Part shown: positions 47,880 to 59,300 of the stretch, piece by piece
Layout of the letters: each line of letters starts with the position of its first letter
How positions within the stretch are numbered: the first letter of the stretch is position 1
Source: Bacteroides graminisolvens DSM 19988 = JCM 15093
GTDB taxonomy: Bacteria > Bacteroidota > Bacteroidia > Bacteroidales > Bacteroidaceae
DNA: 64,000 bases
Assembly: GCF_000428125.1 (NCBI RefSeq)
Contig: NZ_ATZI01000009.1
Span: 59,959-123,958 of the forward strand
Direction of reading: 5' to 3'
The notes under the pieces: generated by a model
Told to the model about the DNA's origin: nothing
What the model saw: only the letters and a program-made list of their open reading frames with translations
Database searches by the model: none
Position numbers and translations under genes: made by a program

Positions 47880-48904
47880 AGCATCATTCTTTTTTTCCAG
47901 GTAATCACAAGTTTCTCCTTTTCAAATGAAACAGGCAACCAAATATACGTAGAATGAATCAAATTCTTTTTATTCCATCGGTCAAATAGAGCAATATACC
48001 GATCTTCCCCTTCCAGTTGCAAAACAAACGTGCTCTGTGCATAAAAAGTCTTCTTCGCATTCGGCCCGCTACAAGGGTTTCCCTGCGCAACCCATGTTCC
48101 TAACAGAGAGTCGGCCACAGCGTATGACGCCTCGTTGGGATCCCATCCCGTGCATCCCGATGACAGAAGATAATACTTCCCCTTTCTTTTAAAAACAGCC
48201 GGCGCCTCACGCTTTTCGTGAACAAGAATACGCTTATACACCCCTGTGGTACCGGTATAATCGTCCGTCAGCAAGCTAACGAGTAACGTCTCGTTCCAGT
48301 CGGTTGCACAAATATGATAAGCCCTGCCGTCGGTATCCTTAAACAAAGTCTGATCCCTGCAATCAAAGCCATTGGGTTTAAAAGAACCCCGGTACACAAA
48401 CGGACCCGTAGGTTTGTCGGCAACAGCCACCCCCGCCATGCCTTTTTCATAATCCGGACTATCTATGTGCAGCCAGAGCACAAACTTCCCTGTCTTCTCA
48501 TTATACAAAACTTTGGGCCTTTCCATGATTTGCGACGGGTGAAGGTCCGGCAGAGAATCCTGGGGAACAGAAGGCAATACAATACCTTCGAATTTCCAGT
48601 GCACCAGGTCGGCCGACGAATAGCACGACACCCCCTTGGCATCCGCCCTCCAGCACTCCCACGACTTCACACGCTCCAACCGGTAAGTAGAATCACCTTT
48701 GCATTCCCCGTACCAATAATAGCGCCCCTTGTAATGAAGAATACCTCCCCCATGCGCATTAATTAACTGTCCATCCACATCCTTCCATAATTCATCCGAA
48801 ACAATTTCGGTTGTCATAGCAGCCTGCCTCTTCGTGCAGGACCACAGCATACATACTGCAAAGACCCCAAGTCCCAACAAGCGTAATTTCCTATTATTTC
48901 CCAT
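47876..48904 (-). CDS. GH43-family lipoprotein, subfamily 24/34-like
   Basis: 342 residues; lipobox at Cys23 (MLWSC). A five-bladed propeller: the opening INAHGGGILHYKGRYYWYGE replaces the usual GH43 DPxI segment and carries no catalytic-base Asp. The later blocks are RPKVLYNEKTGKFVLWLH, CRDQTLFKDTDGRAYHI and REAPAVFKRKGKYYLLSSG, which includes the acid Glu. This pattern is that of the exo-beta-1,3-galactanase-like GH43 subgroup, in which a Glu or other residue serves instead of the Asp. The likely role is exo-attack on a galactan main chain. It lies between GH2 (14 bp) and GH35 (4-bp overlap). Subfamily assignment is from motif memory. Confidence 0.82.
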   Translation of the reverse strand: MGNNRKLRLLGLGVFAVCMLWSCTKRQAAMTTEIVSDELWKDVDGQLINAHGGGILHYKGRYYWYGECKGDSTYRLERVKSWECWRADAKGVSCYSSADLVHWKFEGIVLPSVPQDSLPDLHPSQIMERPKVLYNEKTGKFVLWLHIDSPDYEKGMAGVAVADKPTGPFVYRGSFKPNGFDCRDQTLFKDTDGRAYHICATDWNETLLVSLLTDDYTGTTGVYKRILVHEKREAPAVFKRKGKYYLLSSGCTGWDPNEASYAVADSLLGTWVAQGNPCSGPNAKKTFYAQSTFVLQLEGEDRYIALFDRWNKKNLIHSTYIWLPVSFEKEKLVITWKKRMML

Positions 48905-48918
48905 TATTCTTTATTATT

Positions 48919-51360
48919 TCATTTCACATGGATTCGAATAGAGTCCGGTTCTAATCCCGGCGAGCAGACCGTTAAAACCATCTCTCCCCGTACCCCTTCG
49001 GGACGCATGATAACCAATGCCTGTCCCCTGTACGCGCGTGGCGAGAGCGACCGGAAACTCTCCATATCCGTGGGCGATGCATTACCAGATCCGGCAATAG
49101 AGCCTACCCCCTTTGCATGCAGAGACAACGATGCACTGCTGTCGTCCACCCGGTTCCCCGTCTTGTCCACCACCATCACCTTCACATACGCCAACTCATT
49201 GGGTGACGCATTCAAGTGATAACGGTCGGCTACCAGCTTCAGCGCATAAGGTCTCCCGGTAGTACTCAATACCACCTCCTCCTCTTCCTCCTTGTTAACC
49301 ACGTTCACAGCTTTCAGCACACCCGGCATGTATTTCAGGCGAAAAGACGCCGTGTACCTCTTCTCCGCGCCCACCGCCTTCTCTTCCACAAGTTTACCGT
49401 TCAGATACAGTCGCACCGCCGGCGCACAGCTATACACATTCACCGTCACCACCTCATTCAAAAAAGCAGCCCAGTTCCACGAAGGATACTCATTCGGCCA
49501 TCCCCAGTAACTCACCTTCTCAACCAGCCCCTTTTCCAGCGGAGGATGCACGCACATGCTCACGGGCAACCTTCGCCAAACCACATCACGGTAGTATGAC
49601 TGTGGCTTCTTGTCGCCACACAAGTCAATATCACCACACCAGGCATTAAACCACGGCCACTCCATAAACTGCGGATTCTTATCTTTTTCCTTCAGATTCA
49701 GTACATGTCCGATACCCGCCTCTCCCAGGTAATCAAGGGCCGTCCACACAAAATCACCTATCAGAAAAGCATGCTTCTCCACCAAATCCCAATTCAGAGC
49801 CGTTTCACCGGGGGCCGACTCACTGCCATATACTATCCGTTGCGGAAATTTCCTGTGGTCATTCTCATACTCATACCACATGTAGTTATACCCGCACACA
49901 TCCAGCACATCACAAGCCGTTTGCGCATTATGCTTCCAGGAAAGCTGCGGATTATCCCAAAAGTCATTCACCGCAGCCGTAACCGGACGCGTGGCATCCA
50001 ACCGCCTCACTATATTCTTCAAATAACCCGCTATCGCCACACCCGCCAAATCGGCACGTTCCTGAATTTCATTCCCTATGCTCCACATAATAACCGACGG
50101 GTGATTCCTGTCGCGCAACACCATAGCGGCTACATCTCCTCCCGCATAACGTTCAAAAAAGCGGTGGTAATCATCCGGGTTCTTGGGTTTCTTCCATTGA
50201 TCGAAAGCCTCGTCAATGACCAACAGCCCCAGCGTGTCGCAAGCATGCAAAAACGCTTCCGAAGGAGGATTGTGAGCACACCTCACGGCATTGAACCCGT
50301 TGGCCTTCAACAACTCAACCTTTCGCACCTCCGCCCTGTCTATGGCCGCCGCTCCCAGAAAACCATTATCATGGTGCACACACCCTCCTTTTAACTTGGT
50401 AGGCACACCGTTCAGCAGAAATCCCTTCGACGCCGAAAAGGCAAGCGTCCGTATCCCAAAAGGCACTGCCTCCTTACCGATGACCTGCCCCTTGTTATTA
50501 CGTACGGACAATACCGTGCGGTACATCGCCGGACTCGCGGTCGACCAGAGCTGCGGATCCTTCACAGTCAGAGGCACAGTCACCTCACGCTCACCACCGG
50601 CAGCCACAGAAACCGTTCGTTCCTCCGTCGCCACCACTTTCCCTTGCGGAGACAACACAGAAACCGTCAGCCAAGCATGCTGCACCGTGTCATACCTGTT
50701 GCAAACCGTTGTCGATAGTTGCAGCTGTGCCAAATCGGGTGCCACAGCCTTCGTCACCACAGCACTGCCCCAGTTCTTGAAATGAAGCTTATCGGTAACC
50801 ATCATCCACACATGCCTGTAAATACCCGATCCGGAATACCACCGGCTGTTCCTTCCCCGGTTAGTGACCCTCACCACCAGCGTATTGGGTTTTCCCGTCA
50901 CCAGCAATCGGGCAGGTATTTCGCAACAGAAAGACGTATATCCGTGCGGGTGATACCCTATCCGTTGCCCGTTCACCCACACATCCGTCTCCATGTAAGC
51001 CCCCTCAAAATAAAGAAAATGCAGTTGGTCCAGTTCACCGGCAGGCACGTCAAACGTTCGCGCGTACCACCCGGTTCCGCCAAGGGTGTATCCCGTCGAA
51101 AGACCTCCCGGACTGTGGCGCACAAACACCCCGCACACACTATCATTGAGCTGTTGCGCGTATCTGTCCACACTCCAGTCGTGAGGCAGATCCACCTTCT
51201 TCCACCCACCGTTATCCGCTGCACCGCCGGATGCTCCTTCCAAACGGAAGTACCATCCGCGGTCCATGCACATTCTGTCTGCCGTCAGATCCCCTTCCTG
51301 CCTGCAAGCCCAGAGAGCCAACAACACAAGAGCCACCCAGCCGATTTTCTTCATTGCCAT
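48919..51360 (-). CDS. GH2-family lipoprotein glycosidase
   Basis: 813 residues; lipobox at Cys19 (LALWAC). GH2 sugar-binding domain (LPHDWSVDRY, GTGWYARTFDV), Ig domain, and a barrel with acid/base Glu431 in WSIGNEI and nucleophile Glu514 in VYGSESAPG. A DUF4982-like domain (VRLYLNGKLVEEK) and a C-terminal Ig-like domain follow. It resembles the GH2 of locus A in layout but not closely in sequence, so specificity may differ (beta-galactosidase or beta-glucuronidase). The start ATG shares one base with the SusD stop (TGATG); ATG 51354 is an alternative. Confidence 0.88.
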   Translation of the reverse strand: MAMKKIGWVALVLLALWACRQEGDLTADRMCMDRGWYFRLEGASGGAADNGGWKKVDLPHDWSVDRYAQQLNDSVCGVFVRHSPGGLSTGYTLGGTGWYARTFDVPAGELDQLHFLYFEGAYMETDVWVNGQRIGYHPHGYTSFCCEIPARLLVTGKPNTLVVRVTNRGRNSRWYSGSGIYRHVWMMVTDKLHFKNWGSAVVTKAVAPDLAQLQLSTTVCNRYDTVQHAWLTVSVLSPQGKVVATEERTVSVAAGGEREVTVPLTVKDPQLWSTASPAMYRTVLSVRNNKGQVIGKEAVPFGIRTLAFSASKGFLLNGVPTKLKGGCVHHDNGFLGAAAIDRAEVRKVELLKANGFNAVRCAHNPPSEAFLHACDTLGLLVIDEAFDQWKKPKNPDDYHRFFERYAGGDVAAMVLRDRNHPSVIMWSIGNEIQERADLAGVAIAGYLKNIVRRLDATRPVTAAVNDFWDNPQLSWKHNAQTACDVLDVCGYNYMWYEYENDHRKFPQRIVYGSESAPGETALNWDLVEKHAFLIGDFVWTALDYLGEAGIGHVLNLKEKDKNPQFMEWPWFNAWCGDIDLCGDKKPQSYYRDVVWRRLPVSMCVHPPLEKGLVEKVSYWGWPNEYPSWNWAAFLNEVVTVNVYSCAPAVRLYLNGKLVEEKAVGAEKRYTASFRLKYMPGVLKAVNVVNKEEEEEVVLSTTGRPYALKLVADRYHLNASPNELAYVKVMVVDKTGNRVDDSSASLSLHAKGVGSIAGSGNASPTDMESFRSLSPRAYRGQALVIMRPEGVRGEMVLTVCSPGLEPDSIRIHVK

Positions 51361-53045
51361 CAGTTGTATATCGGATTTTGAATAAGAGACGTATTCTTCT
51401 GCATCTCCGTACGAGATATGGGAATCAGGTAATGACTATTGTTCCATGCCCTGTTCTCAAAAGTAAATTCCTCATATCCTCCGGTAGCCACCTTCACTCC
51501 TTTGGCAGGCACATAAGCCTCCGGCGCAATCATCCACCTGCGCACATCGAAGAAACGATGTCCTTCCCATGCCAGTTCCACACGGCGTTCATTCCTGTAA
51601 CGCGCCAGTAGCGTACTACCCGTTTCCGTATCGGGCACATCAGGCATTCCCGCTCTTTCACGTATCCTGTTGATGGCCGACCGTGCCGATGCCTCATCCT
51701 TCAGTCCCAGACACGCTTCGGCATAATTCAGCAACACCTCTGCAAACCGGATCTGTATATAAGGTTGCGGTTGTCGTGACCCATAATAATAGTTATTCTC
51801 CGACGGCGAAATAAATTTGCTGATGTAATACCCCGTGGTATTCCCCTTGTTGCTATCGGTACTTGTTATATCAATTGTAGTGGGCGTCAGCGTACCCCAT
51901 GAGTTAATGTACCACGAAGCCCCGTTATACAGAATGGAAGCATAGAAACGCGGATCTCTTCCGGCGTACGGATTACCCTTCTGCTCATCAAAAGCAAAGG
52001 TCGTTCCATCGGCATTCTCAAAAGCATCGGCCAAATTGGCTGTTACCTGATTCAGTGCAAACCCTCCGTAAGAAGGCGTTCCGCAAACCCAGGCCACCCA
52101 ATCGGTTGCATAATACGGGAAGTTCTGCTTGTCATACTGCGTAATAAAAATCTGTTCAGCCGATTGCATCTGCAAAAACAGCTGACGGAAGTTTACCGCC
52201 GCATCACTATACCCCTTATACAAATCATAGTTCAATGCCATCACCTTCTCGGCAGCCGCTTTGGCCCCTTCATAAAGAGCCTTCCTGTTATCGGTCACAT
52301 AGCCAATCAGTTCCGGATGGGCATAGGTGCCCGCCCATGATCCGTTTGAATGATACAAATCACTGGCTGCATACAGCAACACCCTCGACTTCAGCGCATA
52401 CGCCGCCCCAACCGTTGCCCGTGTTTTATCGGCCTGACTGTTGAGTTTGTTATCAGCCACCGCCGCATCAAGATCATCCACAATAAACTGCACCGTTTCC
52501 TCAAACGTGTTGCGCGGAATGTTATAATTATCACCAATATTAATCACCTTATCAATCAGCGGCACGCCACCGTATTGAGCCATGAGCAGGTAATAAAAAT
52601 AAGCCCTCAGAAAGTGCACCTCACCAATCAGCTGTTGCTTCTTGGCCTCATCGGTAAACTCAACGCCATCAATTTTCGACAAGAAAAGATTGCACGACCT
52701 GATGTTAGTGTACACCGACTTCCACCACCAGTTTTCCATGCAGGTAGCCCAGTTGTTCACAAACGCTCCCTGATCGTCGGGCGTCATGGTCGACGTAAGT
52801 ACCCGGGTGGTTACTCCGTCATTCTGAATGGGCACCGCCTCATCAACAAGCGAAGCACTCATGTACCATTGATACGGATAAGGCACACCCAGATATATCT
52901 TATAAACAAAACTCTCTACCAGATCCGGACTCGACCACACTGCATTGTCGTCATACTGATCTCCGGGCACTGTATCAAGATAATCACTGCATGAAGAAAG
53001 CATGCATCCCAACCATATCGATAGGATAAAAAATAACCGTTTCAT
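51360..53045 (-). CDS. SusD-family surface glycan-binding lipoprotein
   Basis: 561 residues; lipobox at Cys19 (MLSSC). Both SusD halves are complete: DYLDTVPGDQYDDNAVW, GEVHFLRAYFYYLLMAQYGGVPLID and the C-terminal IRFAEVLLNYAEACLGLKDE..INRIRERAG, ERRVELAWEGHRFFDVRRW. It forms the surface lid of the SusC transporter encoded 11 bp upstream. The downstream glycosidases follow without a gap, so the operon is contiguous. Confidence 0.95.
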   Translation of the reverse strand: MKRLFFILSIWLGCMLSSCSDYLDTVPGDQYDDNAVWSSPDLVESFVYKIYLGVPYPYQWYMSASLVDEAVPIQNDGVTTRVLTSTMTPDDQGAFVNNWATCMENWWWKSVYTNIRSCNLFLSKIDGVEFTDEAKKQQLIGEVHFLRAYFYYLLMAQYGGVPLIDKVINIGDNYNIPRNTFEETVQFIVDDLDAAVADNKLNSQADKTRATVGAAYALKSRVLLYAASDLYHSNGSWAGTYAHPELIGYVTDNRKALYEGAKAAAEKVMALNYDLYKGYSDAAVNFRQLFLQMQSAEQIFITQYDKQNFPYYATDWVAWVCGTPSYGGFALNQVTANLADAFENADGTTFAFDEQKGNPYAGRDPRFYASILYNGASWYINSWGTLTPTTIDITSTDSNKGNTTGYYISKFISPSENNYYYGSRQPQPYIQIRFAEVLLNYAEACLGLKDEASARSAINRIRERAGMPDVPDTETGSTLLARYRNERRVELAWEGHRFFDVRRWMIAPEAYVPAKGVKVATGGYEEFTFENRAWNNSHYLIPISRTEMQKNTSLIQNPIYN

Positions 53046-53056
53046 AGTTTCCTGAT

Positions 53057-56000
53057 TTAAAAGTTAATAGAAATACCGGCAGTTAGAATTCGCTGTATGG
53101 GGTATCCCTGACCGGCAAAGCCATCCCCTTTGTATTCCAGCTCAGGATCAAAGTCTTTCATGTGAGGTGCATACGTAAACAAATTCATCCCACTAACGCA
53201 GACCCGTACCTTCTCCAGTCCCCATTTGCGTACCAAGGTTGCCGGAATCGTGTAACCCAGCTCCATGGTTTTAAGCCGGATAAAATCCGTGCTGTGCAAC
53301 CAGAACGTATTGGGATTTTCAGAGCTCACCCAATACTCCTCGTTCCGGTTAAACGTACGCGGATAATTGGCATTGGGGTTATCGGCAGTCCAGCGATTAT
53401 CATAAAAAGATTTGAAGTAATTAATTCCGTCTTTGCTTCCCAGCGCCTGAACATAGCGCACCGCGCCGGCCTGTCCCTGAAAGAGAATCGAAGCATCAAA
53501 CCCCTTGTAGCGGGCCGATATGTTTAAACCACCCGTCCACCGCGGCACATCACTCTTGTAAATGCGCGTTTTGTCCTCACCGGTAATCTTATCGTCTCCG
53601 TTTACATTCTTAAATTTTATATCTCCGGGCACAGTACCATCCATGTGCGGATAGTTATCAATTTCCTCCTGATTGTGGAAAATGCCTATTGCCTCGTAAT
53701 AGAGACTAGAGTTCATGGGGTGCCCCGTTTGCTTCTGCCAGGCAAGCGCCCCCTCGGCCTCATCAAAGAAGATGATTTTGTTTTTTGCATACCCGCCGTT
53801 CAGCCCGATGCGGTATTCAAAGTCGCGCACCTTATCCGTCCACGCCATCTCAAAATCAAACCCACTGTTGCGCACCTTTCCCAGGTTGATATCCGGCAAA
53901 ATATCTGTCATACCGGTAGCATCGGGCACAGAAGCTGTTTGCGGAATCAATATCTTCGAACGTAAGTTGTTGAAATAATCCGCTGTCAGTGACAAACGAT
54001 TATCCAGCAGCGTCACATCGAAGCCCACATTCATCTGCTCAGCCTCCTCCCACTGCACCTTCACGTTGGCAGCCAGACTCTCGTAATACGTAGAATTGTT
54101 AGTCAGATCTCCGGTCACAAAATCCTGCCAGTATTTAGCATAAAGAGAATAATACTGGTACGGATCAATCAAGTCGTTACCCGTTTTACCGTATGACGCT
54201 CTTAGCTTCAAATTCCCCATCAGTCGCCCCAGCTTACTGTCCTTCCAGAACTCTTCTTCAGAGAGGCGGTACGCCAGAGATACTCCCGGGAAAAATCCCC
54301 ACCTCGTTTCCGAAGCAAACTTGCTGGAACCCTGATACCTCCATACAAACTCCACCATGTACTTGCTTTTATACGAATAGTTCACACGTCCGAAATAATT
54401 CAGCCAACGGTTTTTACCCGGATTAGAACCGTTTGAATACTGACTGTTCGGATCACCGAAGTTCAGCTCATCCGGAAAGCTCACCGTATAATTCCTGCGT
54501 TCGGCGCTAAACCAGTTCGATGTATTTTCAATGCTCTCCACACCCAGCAACACAGACACATCATGTACCTTGTTGAAAGTGCGTTGGTAATTGGCCAGCA
54601 AGTTCAGCAGATACTCCTTGCTGATGTCCAGTTGCTGAACCAAGTTACTTGACGAGCCATATTGTCCCTTCACCAGCGTAGGCAAACCGTCGGTTCCCAC
54701 AGTGGTCCCGTCCCAAGTGTACAGATCATACTTTTTATTGAACTTCTTGGTGTAATTCAACCCCCTGTCAATAGCAGCCACCCCCGTAAGCGATAAACCT
54801 TTCACCCACGGAATCTTCACATTCACTTTGGCGTTGATGTTGAAAACATAATTCTCCCCTTTATTATAGCCGGCTTGCGAAGTTGACTGCACCACCGGGT
54901 TGTTCTGATTCTGCAAGTCGAGTGGAGGTCCGGGCAATCCGTTGGGCCACACAGCAGGCAGTATCGGACTGGCAGTCATCAAGTCGCGAAACAACCGGGG
55001 CGATCCCACCGACAAAAAATTACTCTGCTCCATACGCATGCTCGCATCCAGTGACAGGCTGATGTAATCATTCACCTTGCCATCAATATTAGCCCTGAAA
55101 TCATGTTGGGCATACTTACTGCCGCTATTCTTAAAGAATCCGTCTTGCGAACGCGTCGACAGCGAAACATACGCCTGTAACTTCTCCGTTCCGCCGGACA
55201 TGGTTACGTTGGCATTCTGTTGCAGAGACCATGTTTTCAGCACCGTGTCAAACCAGTCGGTATTCGGATAACGCCACGGGTCACTACCGTCTGCAAACTT
55301 CCTGATCTCATCGGCAGAGTACGTATTCGGACTTATCTCATTCACCAGCGTGGCATATTCGGCCGCATTGGTCAGCTCGGGAACTTTAGTCGGTTGCGAC
55401 CAACCTGCCGAGTACGAAGCCGATATACCCAGTTTCTCCACCTTACCACGCTTGGTAGTAACCAGAATCACCCCGTTGGCAGCCTGCGAACCATAGATCG
55501 CCGCCGACGCATCTTTCAGCACCGTAATGCTTTCAATGGTCGAAGGATCAATCCTTTCCAGCGAACGATTGGGCACCCCGTCAACCACCACCAAAGGTGA
55601 GTTTTCGTTCAACGAACTCTTACCGCGTATGTACATATTAGCATAATCGGCTCCGGGCTCCCCGCTCTGGGCCACTACCACCAGTCCGGGCAGCGTACCC
55701 GCTATAGAGTTGGTTACATTCATGGCAGGTGATTTCAGAATATCCTTCCCGCTTACGGAACTCACAGAACCCGACAACGTCGTTTTCTTTTGCACCCCAT
55801 AGCCTACCACCACCACTTCGTCAATCACTCGCGTGTCTTCTTGCAGCGTAACCGAAATGTTACCTGCCACAGAAACCGTTTTCACCACCGTTTTATATCC
55901 TATATAAGAATAAGACAGTTTGGCACCGGGCATAATGCTAATGTAGTAATTACCCTCCATATCCGTTATCACACCGGTAGAGGCACCTTCCACACGTACC

Positions 56001-56173
56001 GTAGCACCTATTACCGGGTTCCCGTCCTGATCAGTCACACGCCCTGTGACCTTTATCTCCTTTTGTTGTTGCTGCCCGTTACTTCCGTATGCAACAGATG
56101 CAACAGCCACCGTTGTGAGCATTACCCAAATAAGGAGTAGACTCTTGATTAGAAATTCAGTTTGCTTTTTCAT
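53057..56173 (-). CDS. SusC-family TonB-dependent oligosaccharide transporter
   Basis: 1038 residues. Signal peptide (ends VAYGS), CarboxypepD_reg domain at about 38-112 (VTGRVTDQDGNPVIGATVRVEG), TonB-box-like DEVVVVGYG, plug (VVVDGVPNRS, KDASAAIYGSQAANGVILVTTKRG) and a C-terminal barrel ending INF. The usual IYG...GAANG signature reads AAIYGSQAANG and lacks one residue found in the locus C protein. First gene of the seven-gene operon running to 41089. It imports oligosaccharides for the GH2, GH43 and GH35 enzymes downstream; regulated most likely by the divergent HTCS. Confidence 0.95.
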   Translation of the reverse strand: MKKQTEFLIKSLLLIWVMLTTVAVASVAYGSNGQQQQKEIKVTGRVTDQDGNPVIGATVRVEGASTGVITDMEGNYYISIMPGAKLSYSYIGYKTVVKTVSVAGNISVTLQEDTRVIDEVVVVGYGVQKKTTLSGSVSSVSGKDILKSPAMNVTNSIAGTLPGLVVVAQSGEPGADYANMYIRGKSSLNENSPLVVVDGVPNRSLERIDPSTIESITVLKDASAAIYGSQAANGVILVTTKRGKVEKLGISASYSAGWSQPTKVPELTNAAEYATLVNEISPNTYSADEIRKFADGSDPWRYPNTDWFDTVLKTWSLQQNANVTMSGGTEKLQAYVSLSTRSQDGFFKNSGSKYAQHDFRANIDGKVNDYISLSLDASMRMEQSNFLSVGSPRLFRDLMTASPILPAVWPNGLPGPPLDLQNQNNPVVQSTSQAGYNKGENYVFNINAKVNVKIPWVKGLSLTGVAAIDRGLNYTKKFNKKYDLYTWDGTTVGTDGLPTLVKGQYGSSSNLVQQLDISKEYLLNLLANYQRTFNKVHDVSVLLGVESIENTSNWFSAERRNYTVSFPDELNFGDPNSQYSNGSNPGKNRWLNYFGRVNYSYKSKYMVEFVWRYQGSSKFASETRWGFFPGVSLAYRLSEEEFWKDSKLGRLMGNLKLRASYGKTGNDLIDPYQYYSLYAKYWQDFVTGDLTNNSTYYESLAANVKVQWEEAEQMNVGFDVTLLDNRLSLTADYFNNLRSKILIPQTASVPDATGMTDILPDINLGKVRNSGFDFEMAWTDKVRDFEYRIGLNGGYAKNKIIFFDEAEGALAWQKQTGHPMNSSLYYEAIGIFHNQEEIDNYPHMDGTVPGDIKFKNVNGDDKITGEDKTRIYKSDVPRWTGGLNISARYKGFDASILFQGQAGAVRYVQALGSKDGINYFKSFYDNRWTADNPNANYPRTFNRNEEYWVSSENPNTFWLHSTDFIRLKTMELGYTIPATLVRKWGLEKVRVCVSGMNLFTYAPHMKDFDPELEYKGDGFAGQGYPIQRILTAGISINF

Positions 56174-56200
56174 ACTAATTCATTTATCGATTAACTTCGT

Positions 56201-56208
56201 CAAAAGTA
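56201..56208 (-). promoter_or_regulatory. -7 box of the locus E SusC operon
   Basis: The minus strand reads TACTTTTG (TAnnTTTG), 27 bp before the start codon, without a well-placed -33 TTTG. That is consistent with HTCS-dependent activation. Confidence 0.45.
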
Positions 56209-56304
56209 TGCATTCCGTTTTTCTTTCGATAACAATAAAAAAGCGTTTTATAATAAAATCATGCCAATCAGCCTTTTACCATAGGATTTGATGAAAATAT
56301 ATTC

Positions 56305-56312
56305 TAGATTTG
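56305..56312 (+). promoter_or_regulatory. Candidate -7 box of HTCS C gene
   Basis: TAGATTTG matches TAnnTTTG, 21 bp before ATG 56334. TTTG at 56287-56290 is 14 bp upstream, shorter than ideal. It rules out the TTG at 56310 as start. Confidence 0.4.
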
Positions 56313-56333
56313 TTTCACAATAACCCGCATACT

Positions 56334-59300
56334 ATGAAACGAAGCCTGTTTTTTTTAGTCCTGTTTGTACAAAGCCTGTTTGTTTTTTCACAGGAATTTC
56401 GCCACTATGATACCATGGATGGCCTCTCGAGCATCGAAGTTACTTCCGTATGTGAAGACAGCCATTTCATGTGGATTGCCACGACCGACGGTCTCAACCG
56501 ATTTGACGGTAAAAACTTCAAAGTCTTTAAGCGAGAGAACGGAAACCCCAACAGCCTCACGGCTAACAACATAGAAACACTCCTCTTCGACTCCCGCGGG
56601 CGGTTGTGGATTGGTCTGAAAACAGGCGGAGTCAACCTCTATGATCCCCGGAAAGACACCTTCACCCACCTGCAAACCCTCATCAAAGGGAAATGCCCCC
56701 ACCGGGTCGTATCCCTGTTCGAAGACTCACAAAAAAACATCTGGATGGGCACTTGGGAAGAAGGGCTGTACAAACTAACTCCCAACAAAGACAAGGGATA
56801 CGATGTGGTCACGTACTTCAACGGATACATCATATCCGCCCTGGTGGAAAAACCCCTCGGCTATGTGTGGGCAGGCAGTTACTTTGGCTTTTTTGTGTAT
56901 GACCTCCATCGCAAACAATGGATTGAGAAAGGGAAAGGAAAAATGGCCGTCACCCAATTCTTAGACAGTGGCGAGAAAAACACACTCCTGTGTTCCACTT
57001 GGAATGACGGATTATTAAAAATGAAGTGGACGACAGCATCACCCATGCAGGTACATACGGAACCCATGCATACCGGTAAAGACTTCCTATCCATCTATCG
57101 CATGCTGCAAGGCTCGGGCAACCGTTTGTACCTGGGCACCTGGGGAGAAGGCATCAAAATCATCGGTACAGAGAAGAGCGACCTTCCCCGACCATTATCG
57201 ACCACCCATTTTGACGCATCCTTAATCAACACCCTCTACCGCGACCAATACAACAACATCTGGATCGGCACCTTCGGCAAAGGGCTGTACCGCTTTAACC
57301 CCAATGAAAACGGAGTGAAACGCTTTCCCTCCGTGCACACCCTGCCCGTATCGGCTATGTCGCTCACCTCGGTAGAAAATAATTCAATCCTGGTAGGTAC
57401 CCAGGGCAAAGGAGTATACCTCTGCCAGCTAGCAAACAATACCATTATCAACAAATCGGGCAGCACCCGGCAAGGCGCCTTAAACAACTACATCCTGTCT
57501 ATGTACTCCACTGACCGGCTCATCATGGCCGGGCATGACGGTTACGGCTTTCTTTATTACTTCAAGAAAAGTCCGCATTCCGGTACGCTGACATTGAACA
57601 ACTTCTCGGCCGACAAACAGCTCGAAAAAGTCACCTCCTTCTTCCACAGCGAAGACGGACGCGTGTGGTTAGGCTCCAAACAAAACGGACTCATGTCCGT
57701 CCGCCCCGACCAAGCCAACCAAACATTCACCAACTACGTGCACTACGACTCCTTCGGGCGAGATGAAATTACCGGCTTCGCCCCCTACGACAACCACCGC
57801 TTGTGGATCTCATCGCATAGCGGGCTCTACCTCTTTAATACCCAGACCAACAAGATAGAACCCAACGGCCGTTTCCTGTCAGACGAAATCGTTTATAGCA
57901 TCGCCATGAGCCGGCGCACCTCCCATTTATGGATCGGTACCTCCACCAATCTATTGCAGATAGACAAAGGCACCACCCGGGCACACACCGTCTTCCCGCC
58001 CGACATACTGCCTAAAGGCGCCATCAAAGACCTCACGCTCGATTCCGAAGACAACCTGTGGTTCTCCATCGGCGGGCGCATTTTCTGCTACATGACCGGT
58101 CCGCGCATCATCAAAGAAATCAACTCCGCCGTCTTTGGCAAGCACACCATCCTGTCGGCCTCCCGTGCCATAGTGAACCACCGGGAACAAATCGTGTTCG
58201 GCAGTACGGACCACCTCATCGTCATTGATCCGCGCTTGGCGCTTAACCAGCCCGATAAAACTCAAATACTGCTTACCGACCTGCAGATAGACCACCAGAA
58301 AACAAAAATAGACTCACTCATCCGCCTGTCCTACCAGTCCAAATGGGTCACCCTTTTTTTCACCGAGACAGGCACCGATTTCTATAACAACAAATACCAA
58401 TACCGCATCCGCGGGTTCATGGACGAATGGCAAAGCCTGGACCTCTCCTATCCCGTATCCTTCTCACAACTCAGTCCGGGCAACTACGTATTCGAGATCA
58501 GGAAGTACGACGGATTTGCCGACCAGCCCGTCTGTTGGTCCATGAGCATGACCGTAGCTCCCCCCTGGTGGAACACCGGTTGGTTCTATCTCCTGTCGGC
58601 CATCACCATCCTCCTCATCCTGTCCACCGGACTCTACCTTATTCTGAGGAGATACAAAAAACAGCAACAGCGCAAACTCCATAAAATAGAAAGACTCAAA
58701 CAAGAAGAACTCTTGCGTGAAAAAGAGAGCTTCTTTGCCGGCTTGTCGCATGACCTGCTTACCCCGTTCTCCCTGATCATAGCACCCGCCAATGACCTGC
58801 TGCGTGAAACACCTCCGGAAGAGCCCTGCCGCGAGAAACTGGAAATCATCGCCAAGAACGCCTCCTTCCTGTCGGACATACTCAGTACCATACTCGACTA
58901 CAAACGTGCCGAATTCTCAGACACCAAGCTCAACGAGCGCCAAACAGAGATTGTCTCATTCAGCCGCCTCATTGTACAGTCGTTTGCCTATCTGGCCAAA
59001 TCAAAGAACATCGAACTCCGCTACCAGCCCGCCCACACCGAGCTGCACCTACTCATTGACCACCTTAAAATAGAGAGAATACTCTATAACCTAATCAGCA
59101 ATTCCATGAAGTACACCTCCCCCGGTGGCATCATTGAAGTGACCCTCAGCTATGACGAAGCACTCGCCACACTGTGCTACCGCATCAAAGACAACGGATC
59201 GGGCATTGAAAAGATTAACCAGCAGAAAATCTTCGATAAATTCTACCGCGACCCCAAACACAGTCGCGACCAAGCCCTACAAGGATTCGGGCTGGGCCTT

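Noticed and set aside
50719..51381. 220-codon plus-strand frame
   Set aside because: Antisense to the N-terminal half of the locus E GH2 gene, with no recognisable domain.
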